Part shown: one piece after another, positions 58,526 to 64,000 of the stretch
How positions within the stretch are numbered: position 1 is the stretch's first letter
Layout: the number at the start of each line of letters is the position of its first letter
NCBI RefSeq assembly: GCF_016031655.1
Contig: NZ_JACCHQ010000017.1
Location: 1-64,000 of the forward strand
Direction: 5' to 3'
Length of the DNA: 64,000 nucleotides
Source of the DNA: Bradyrhizobium glycinis
GTDB taxonomy: Bacteria > Pseudomonadota > Alphaproteobacteria > Rhizobiales > Xanthobacteraceae
The notes under the pieces: generated by a model
Seen by the model: only the letters and a program-made list of their open reading frames with translations
Told to the model about the DNA's origin: nothing
The model's database searches: none
Made by a program: the position numbers and the translations under genes

Positions 58526-59551
58526 TCAGGTCCGGCCGAGCAGTTCGGATTGGATGATCCTGGCTGCATATAGCGAGGCATCTAGGCGCAAATCACCGAA
58601 GGCGAGCTGACAAAGCAGGTAATTTGTGCCGGCTTCGTCCATCTGATTGAGCAGAACGCGCCGGACGAATGCTGGCGTTCCGACCACGCACAATTCGCTC
58701 TCGATGGCTGCATCGAATGTCAGCGGAAGGGGCTTTGGCGTCGGGACACAATTGAGCTCGTAGAGAAATTTGAAGCTCCGCAGCCATCGCTCGTAAGCGG
58801 ATCGGGCTAGGGAATACGCATCCGTCTCGGATCGCCCAATCACGATCATGCGAAGCAATCCGACATATGGCTCACGACCAGAACAACTGGCACTGCGCTC
58901 TCGATGTGTGTGGTAGGCATCGGTAACTTTGCGCACAACGGCGGCCGGCCCCATGCAGGCGAGGTTTGCGCCATTGCCTGCGGCCCAGATGGCCGTGTCG
59001 GGGCGATTGGTTGCCACCCATATGGGGGGGCATGGACGCTGTTGAGGGGTTAAAGTCAGGGGAACCTGGTTCAGCTGGAAGTGCCGACCTTGGTAGGACA
59101 AGACCCCACCCTTCATGGCGCTCAGGAGAATCTCGTTGGCTTCCTCATACCGGCTTGGCGCCGATTCATCCGAAATTCCAAAGTAATTCAGCTCGATTGG
59201 GAGAGTACCCCGTCCGAAGCCCAGCTCCAGCCTGCCGCCGCTCAATTGATCAAGCATGCAGATTTCCTCAAATGCACGGAGCGGATGATAGGAATTGAGC
59301 AGCATGACCAATGGGCCGAGACGAAGGTGTCGCGTACGCTGCGCGACACTTGACAGGAAAAGACTAGGCGATGGAACCCTTCCATGAGGCGTGCAATGAT
59401 GCTCAGCCACGTGATACGCATAGAAGCCGAGGCGATCGTATGCCTCCGCCAAGACGAGGCGATCTTCGTACTGACGACCGAGATCGCGGCCGTCGTCGTC
59501 CAGGTGATCGAAAATGCTGCAAGTGAGTTTTGAGGAAGACTGGTGTGTCAT
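58526..59551 (-). CDS. LLM-class flavin-dependent oxidoreductase
   Basis: The 341-residue enzyme is a bacterial-luciferase-like monooxygenase: LVLAEAYDRLGFYAYHVAEHH at the start, LRLGPLVMLLNSYHPLRAFEE and the GGRLELGFGRG flavin-binding loop. It needs FMNH2 or F420-type cofactors and O2; the substrate is unknown. It is flanked by unrelated genes, so context does not help. Confidence 0.85.
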   Translation of the reverse strand: MTHQSSSKLTCSIFDHLDDDGRDLGRQYEDRLVLAEAYDRLGFYAYHVAEHHCTPHGRVPSPSLFLSSVAQRTRHLRLGPLVMLLNSYHPLRAFEEICMLDQLSGGRLELGFGRGTLPIELNYFGISDESAPSRYEEANEILLSAMKGGVLSYQGRHFQLNQVPLTLTPQQRPCPPIWVATNRPDTAIWAAGNGANLACMGPAAVVRKVTDAYHTHRERSASCSGREPYVGLLRMIVIGRSETDAYSLARSAYERWLRSFKFLYELNCVPTPKPLPLTFDAAIESELCVVGTPAFVRRVLLNQMDEAGTNYLLCQLAFGDLRLDASLYAARIIQSELLGRT

Positions 59552-59816
59552 CTACGTATTCGTTTTCTGGAGGTTCAAGGGACGGATTTGTTGTCGCCGC
59601 ATCTCGTGATCGTCGGGTCTGGTCCTCTCTCGGTACCCATGGCGCCAATCGCGCGACATTGTGGTGACGCTTCGGCTCCGCAGGGGAAGCCATTATTTGG
59701 CGGCCGCCTGGCCCTCAGCTGCATGGGTGTCTGCTTTGGCACGATGCGCTGTCGCGGCCTTCTTGTTCCCCTAGCGGTATAGTGAAGCGAGCGCACATCG
59801 GCGTGCGGTTGGCTAT
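59552..59816. other. Short gap, no gene seen
   Basis: No recognisable coding region. Confidence 0.3.
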
Positions 59817-60911
59817 TCATCTCGTTTCATGCTCTGAGATCGCGGCAACCGCTGTCAAGAACGTGTCCATTTGCTCCTTTGTGCCGATGCTGATGCGAAT
59901 GCAGTCCTCAAGGCCATCATCTGCAAAGATAGCAACGAGTATGCCGTCTCTCTCCAGCGCGGCATGCCACCACTTGCCGTCGTGTCCATTCGGCACCCGC
60001 GCCAGCAAGAAATTGGTATGAGAAGGCGCTACCCCGAATCCGAATTGACGTAATTGGGCCGCAACCCGCTCTCTTTCGCGCTTGATATGCCTATGATTCT
60101 CCTCGTAGGCCGCGCGATGTGAAAGGATGCTGACTCCGACCGCTTGCCCTATGATGTTCATGTTGAAGACGTTCTGGATGTTTCGCAGCCGTCCAATAAT
60201 CTCTGGATGACCAAGGCCGAAGCCGACGCGAATGCCCGCGGCCGCATAGCTCTTCGACAAAGTCCTCAGGAGCAGAAGGTTGGGATAGCGGTGGACGAGC
60301 CTCAGACCGTTATCCGGTGCGAAGTCGACATAGGCCTCGTCCAGCACGATTAAGCGATCAGACTGTGCAACGAGGCGTTCGATATCGTCGATAGAGACGA
60401 ACGTCCCGGTTGGGTTATTGGGATTGGCCAGCAGGATGAACTTGGCGTCCTTTGCCGGACCGAGGAGCAACTGTTCAATCGGAATGGAATGCGAGTCGCT
60501 CCACGACACTTCGAGGAGCTTGGCGCTCTGCAACAGAGCAAGCTTGCGATTGAACGAGAATCCAGGAGACATCATTGCGACGCTGTCGCCAGGTCCAAGC
60601 AAGGCCCTGTAGATCAGGGCGAGAAGCTCCGACGATCCGTTGCCGGCGATCACATGGTCCTTCGAGAGGCCGTAGGCATCAGCGGCAGCTTCTCTCAAGC
60701 CGATGTTGTCGTCTTCCGGATACAAATACTGACGTTCGAGCGCCGAGATCGCACTTCGCCATACCATTGTTGGTAGTGGAAATGGGTTCTCATTGGTGTT
60801 TAGTTTCACATAACGTGCATCTGGCGCCCGCCGTCCGGGCGATTGAGCGCCTAGCTCCTTAGCCGGCTGCGCAAGAGAAGAGAGCACACTTTGCAGTTTT
60901 ACATCGATCAT
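59817..60911 (-). CDS. hisC: Histidinol-phosphate aminotransferase
   Basis: I take ATG at 60911 (MIDVKLQSVLSSL) as start, giving 364 residues, the normal length; the open frame to 61067 is unlike the family. Features: VKLNTNENPFPLP, GNGSSELLALIYRA, LLANPNNPTGTF, LDEAYVDFAP and the PLP lysine in LLRTLSKSYAAAGIRVG. It transfers an amino group between glutamate and imidazole acetol phosphate in histidine synthesis. Extra hisC copies on symbiosis islands may act on other aromatic substrates, which cannot be told from the sequence. Confidence 0.85.
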   Translation of the reverse strand: MIDVKLQSVLSSLAQPAKELGAQSPGRRAPDARYVKLNTNENPFPLPTMVWRSAISALERQYLYPEDDNIGLREAAADAYGLSKDHVIAGNGSSELLALIYRALLGPGDSVAMMSPGFSFNRKLALLQSAKLLEVSWSDSHSIPIEQLLLGPAKDAKFILLANPNNPTGTFVSIDDIERLVAQSDRLIVLDEAYVDFAPDNGLRLVHRYPNLLLLRTLSKSYAAAGIRVGFGLGHPEIIGRLRNIQNVFNMNIIGQAVGVSILSHRAAYEENHRHIKRERERVAAQLRQFGFGVAPSHTNFLLARVPNGHDGKWWHAALERDGILVAIFADDGLEDCIRISIGTKEQMDTFLTAVAAISEHETR

Positions 60912-61260
60912 GTCCTTTTCCCTCTTGACGCGCAGACGGCTATTGCCATCGAGAGTGCGCAAGACGTTCCAACAACAGTCCATTTCGCGGACGTGGCGTG
61001 GCGCAGTCTGGAGCGTTGGCGGTGCGCGAGCCGAAAGTCGGCGGTTAAAGTACCGCCCATTGCTCATGGTGGTGCGCGACGTTGCGAGCGCGCTTGTCGA
61101 TCTCAGCGCGACCGCGTGCAGCGGTGCGGAGTTGCCAAGCCAAGCTTTCTAGACCCAAGCCGCGAGCCTTGGCCTAGAAGTCGGTACTTAGACAGCGTCA
61201 TGCGATGCTCCCCGGTGAGGCTAGCCCTGCGACGGCTTTTCAAAGGCCGCGGCGGCTTGT

Positions 61261-61301
61261 TTCTCGAACCTACAATTTGACGCTACGTGCGAATCAAGTC
61301 C
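61261..61301. repeat. Dispersed repeat copy
   Basis: Shares CGA(A/G)CCTACAA, TGACGC-ACG and TTCAAGTCC-type blocks, in order, with 48117-48154, and a GTGCGA-TCAAG block with about 52911-52931. Confidence 0.4.
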
Positions 61302-61304
61302 CGT

Positions 61305-61662
61305 CGACGTGCCGCCGGGCGGCTCGCGCGAGCTTGAACTATCGAGCGGGTTGGCAGCGCCATTTTCCGCGCCGCCTCCTCGCCAAGGACCCGTCTCACG
61401 ACCTCAGTGTTCGTGTCGGAGCAAATTTGGCGCCATTCTGCTCAAGTTGAGCGCGCAACTCGCGAAAGTTATCGATAAGTCCGTTATGGACGACCGCGAC
61501 ATTTCCGTTATATGCGGTAGGAGCGCCGGCGACCAAGACCGGCATGTTATCTGCCAGTCCCTCCATGCTCTTGTACGGGGCTGCTGCGCCATTCGGGGAC
61601 GATTGCATTGCGGACATGGGAATAGCTGTGCGATTGCTACCGATCGGCGCACTGCCTATCAC
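61305..61662 (-). pseudogene. Glutamine-fructose-6-P aminotransferase (NodM/GlmS) fragment
   Basis: The minus strand carries GAPTAYNGNVAVVHNGLIDN, then FRELRAQLEQNGAKFA in the same frame, and DTNTEVVRRVLGEE in the next. This is the glutaminase domain of GlmS/NodM, where the VVHNG motif is conserved. Most of the protein is missing. A nodM piece supports a nodulation-gene origin. Confidence 0.6.
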
Positions 61663-62266
61663 CGGTTTTTGTATGCGCTCTCAAGCTATTCTGGGTTTCG
61701 TTGTTCAAGGCCGCAAAGCTCATGCTGTCAATGATTGTTGTGTATTCTGCGGCTGTTGTCAGTTTTACCCGCCCTTTGGTCAAGCTGTTCAGCGATAGCG
61801 GGACGTCCGGAAATTGCCGCCTCGACTTGTATCGTTTTCCATCTGTTTTTGAGTTCTTTGGTATTGAGATTTTCGCGACGATGATGCTTCAGGCGTTCGG
61901 GAGAGCATGACTTAGTGTGGCGCGTTCAAGGTCCGGCCGATGGATTCCATGTAATTCCGGAGATTGCTCCGAGCGGGCTCAAGGAGTTCTCGAGTCCGTT
62001 GTTCCAGAATTGCGCCGACGCGGCAACTTAGTTCGGCAAGCCCCGCGCGCACTCTTAGAGATAGCCTCGGGCGCAAGCGGCCAGTCCAATCGATTTACGC
62101 GAGCGGCGTAAGTGCTCATTTCGAAGATGCTCTGGCTTACTTGGAAGCAGATCGGGCTGAGCGCTGTTTTGCAGTCGAAGATCGGAATGGCCGCCGTAGA
62201 CTCGAAGGGGGCACGTGAGCCGCTCCGGCTCGCGTGCCCCCGTCGTTAGCGATAAACATCTCTCTT
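61663..62266. other. Gap with no supported gene
   Basis: Short frames only; none recognisable. Confidence 0.3.
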
Positions 62267-62554
62267 TTACCTCCTGTTCCGACACAGGTGGGCTGGCTTG
62301 CGTCCTCTGGACATCGGTTTGGGAGGCGCCGCACCCCTGGCCGGCTCAGCGAACAATTCGGACAAGTGAATACCCAATGTCATCGCGATACGGTCCAGGA
62401 GATCAATGCTCGGGTTCTCTTTCTGCTGCTCAATGCCACCCAAATACGAGCGGTCGATCCCGGCATCATAAGCCAATCGCTCTTGCGGAATGCCGCGATC
62501 TACACGGATCCGGCGCACATTCCAGGCCACAAGCGCACGAGCGTTCATGCGCAA
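62267..62554 (-). CDS. XRE-family transcriptional regulator
   Basis: The 95-residue protein is almost entirely a Cro/CI helix-turn-helix: WNVRRIRVDRGIPQERLAYD, AGIDRSYLGGIEQ and NPSIDLLDRIAMTL, then LSELF. Relatives of this exact type are common on rhizobial islands. It stands divergent to the DUF2285 gene at 63168, so it may control that module, like QseC does in Mesorhizobium ICEs, but this link is inference. Confidence 0.8.
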   Translation of the reverse strand: MRMNARALVAWNVRRIRVDRGIPQERLAYDAGIDRSYLGGIEQQKENPSIDLLDRIAMTLGIHLSELFAEPARGAAPPKPMSRGRKPAHLCRNRR

Positions 62555-63167
62555 AGCCAGCCATTCTGACGGCTATGAAACCACTGGTTATAGCCGAGCT
62601 ATTCCGATAAGCTTGCCACAAGCAGTTGGCTGTCGGCGGACTATTGCTTTAACGCGGCAGGTCACCGTGAGACGCAGATGTCCTGGAGTTTGTCTTTGGC
62701 CCATCACAAGCGACCTCGCAGCGCGACAGCTCGCTACTGGGGGGACAGCAAAATGACCCCAGAGGTTCCGCCAGCTTTTTGCGGCGCCGCGACTCAATAG
62801 GACAACCGTTCAGCTGGAGCTCGAAAAGTGAACGAATTGTTTTCACTTGGCTGCCCTTTGGGCTGCGGCCTTTACCAGCCGCCTGGTAAACGACCGGCCT
62901 CCACTCCGTTGCCGATAGGGTGAAGAGGCAAGGACACCCTCAGCTGTGTGGCAAGTCTGCGATCAGCCCCCGTATGGACTGCAAGCAGATTCAGGGCCGA
63001 TCAAAGAGCAGATGCACAGAATGGAGCTGTCCCATATGCGTTCGCGGCTATGGGTCCGGTCAAAAAGAGAAGGGGCCGCGACGATTCGAGCGGTACCAAA
63101 ATGGCCGTAAGTTCGTTATCGTTGCTCGGATTTCGCTAGAATTTTCAGTTCGGTAGGAGTTCAGTCA
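62555..63167. promoter_or_regulatory. Divergent region between the XRE regulator and DUF2285 gene
   Basis: No gene seen. It probably holds the promoter and any operator for the DUF2285 gene. GGAG at 63154-63157 is its ribosome binding site. Confidence 0.35.
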
Positions 63168-63440
63168 GTGCCGGCCGACCCGAAGATCGCAGAATTGGCT
63201 CCCAGCGCGCCCGAGCTCACGTCATATGACAAGGAGCACGCCGTCACCTACATGCGGCTTCTCGATGCCGACGCTGACAAGGCAGATTGGACCGAAATCG
63301 CGCGCGTTGTGCTTGGGCTTAACCCGACCGTTGAACCGGATCGCGCGCGACGCACCTTCGAAAGTCATCTGACGCGGGCCAGGTGGCTAGCAGGCCACGG
63401 CTATCGTGATCTGCTGCGTGGCGGTTGGCCAAAGCAATGA
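63168..63440 (+). CDS. Stand-alone DUF2285 protein (QseM-like)
   Basis: A GTG start at 63168 with GGAG about 10 nt upstream gives 90 residues: TSYDKEHAVTYMRLLDADAD, VVLGLNPTVEP and ARRTFESHLTRARWLAGHGY end the domain. DUF2285 is a helix-turn-helix variant. In ICE regulation a small DUF2285 protein, QseM, is an antiactivator of FseA, itself a DUF2285 protein. This gene sits 164 nt before an FseA-like gene, so an analogous role is plausible. Confidence 0.75.
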   Translation: MPADPKIAELAPSAPELTSYDKEHAVTYMRLLDADADKADWTEIARVVLGLNPTVEPDRARRTFESHLTRARWLAGHGYRDLLRGGWPKQ

Positions 63441-63604
63441 ACACCGCCGCTCTCAGGATCGGGGAATTTCTAGCAATCGCAAAAAACGATCATTCCATCG
63501 ATTAAATGCGTGCAGGGCCGGTACGCGGTACGTACGCAGCCGGAAAGCGCCACAATCATGAGATGCACTTGCTCGCGTGTGTAATCTTGCGGGGAAGTTG
63601 CGAC

Positions 63605-63799
63605 ATGCGGGGTACTGACTGGAGATCTGAGGAAGCATACAGCGACCTCAAGAAGGCAGAAGCTGCCGACGTGGCATGGGAGTGGCTGCGCCGAGATCCC
63701 GATTACCAAGAGGATTATAGGCGCTTGTCTCGCCGCCAACGATCCAACGCAGCCACGGAGCAGTTGCGAGGAAAGTGGGGGCTCTCGTTTTCCAGCTGA
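63605..63799 (+). CDS. DUF6499 protein, upstream part of FseA-like frameshift product
   Basis: ATG at 63605, after GGGGAAG, begins MRGTDWRSEEAYSDLKKAE, then WEWLRRDPDYQEDYRRL, the DUF6499 domain that precedes DUF2285 in FseA-type proteins. The 64-codon frame ends TCG TTT TCC AGC TGA. The expected continuation is in the +1 frame from 63792. In Mesorhizobium loti R7A, msi172 and msi171 are joined by a +1 programmed frameshift to make FseA; this gene matches msi172 in position and layout. Confidence 0.75.
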   Translation: MRGTDWRSEEAYSDLKKAEAADVAWEWLRRDPDYQEDYRRLSRRQRSNAATEQLRGKWGLSFSS

Positions 63800-64000
63800 T
63801 CCGCAAAAGGCATTCGACCAGCAGGCTGTCTTCTGGGCACCTGAAGTGCTGTCGACCGTACTGCCTGTGCGGGCGGCCAAATGCGTGGTGCCCAAAAGCT
63901 ACCAGATCGATTTTGGCAATCTGCCGGGCAGTGACGTTCGTCGCGCGCCGGATGGCTGGCATGCCATCGTGCCACTCGGAGGCGCGAAGCATCGCCTTTG
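63792..64000 (+). CDS. DUF2285 part of FseA-like product, +1 frame, cut by window
   Basis: Starting at CCA 63792 the +1 frame reads PADPQKAFDQQAVFWAPEVL, VVPKSYQIDFG and GWHAIVPLGGAKHRL to the window end with no stop. It has no start codon near its beginning, so it is probably translated by ribosomes shifting +1 at TTT-T (63788-63791) from the DUF6499 frame. It is the activator domain of ICE excision regulators of the FseA type. Confidence 0.7.

Noticed and set aside
60912..61067. N-terminal extension of HisC from 61067
   Set aside because: The extra 52 residues are unlike the family; length and similarity fit a start at 60911.
1..64000. CRISPR array, tRNA or rRNA genes
   Set aside because: I saw no regularly spaced repeat-spacer array and no rRNA. 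No tRNA clover-leaf was noticed, but short RNA genes could be missed by eye.

Overview
The window looks like part of a symbiosis island or defence-rich accessory region of a Bradyrhizobium-type alphaproteobacterium. Support comes from typical rhizobial protein families, fragments of plant-interaction genes (a NopT/YopT-like effector, a nodM/glmS piece, a pectin-degrading enzyme), an IS66 end, an IS630 relic, and an FseA/QseM-like module of the kind that controls transfer of symbiosis ICEs. Many genes carry several frameshifts or internal stops, so intact blocks stand out.

Layout. 1-1.1 kb: an IS66 end and a broken DUF4062 gene. 1.4-8.5 kb: scattered small genes, including a convergent sce7725/sce7726-type pair. 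9.1-15.4 kb: a phosphonate-type cluster on the minus strand (PEP mutase, nucleotidyltransferase, CDP-alcohol phosphatidyltransferase, SelA-like PLP enzyme, methyltransferase, MFS exporter) whose first steps are destroyed. 16.35-35.8 kb: the centrepiece, two divergent intact gene sets. The minus set encodes a lipoprotein, a membrane-anchored beta-propeller/CHAT protease and a subtilase. The plus set is a tightly overlapping seven-gene operon: a subtilase-trypsin double protease, a second trypsin-like protease, a STAND-like NTPase, a NUC1-type nuclease, an unknown protein, a CHAT-like protein that appears to lack its catalytic dyad, and a second ribosomal protein uL3 fused to an extra C-terminal region. 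I know of no described system with this composition.

36-45.6 kb: more defence genes. A short Argonaute with its APAZ partner and an AbiEi antitoxin are broken; an AbiEii toxin ORF, a nuclease-helicase pair of Hachiman/AbpAB type and a PD-(D/E)XK nuclease are open. 46.3-51.9 kb: an acyl-CoA ligase and a three-subunit biotin-dependent acyl-CoA carboxylase. 52-58.5 kb: a secreted Cys-rich protein, a beta-barrel outer-membrane protein with a clear terminator, and relics of a methyltransferase, a C58 effector, HipBA and a polygalacturonase-pectinesterase. 58.5-61 kb: a luciferase-like oxidoreductase and HisC. 61.3-64 kb: a nodM/glmS scrap, an XRE regulator and the DUF2285/DUF6499 transfer-regulator module, where a +1 frameshift joins two reading frames much as in FseA.

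Working model for the central locus (inference): the NTPase and N-terminal adaptor regions sense a threat, proteolysis (S8, S1, CHAT) relays it, and the nuclease acts as effector. The uL3 paralogue suggests that the ribosome is the thing monitored, protected or attacked.
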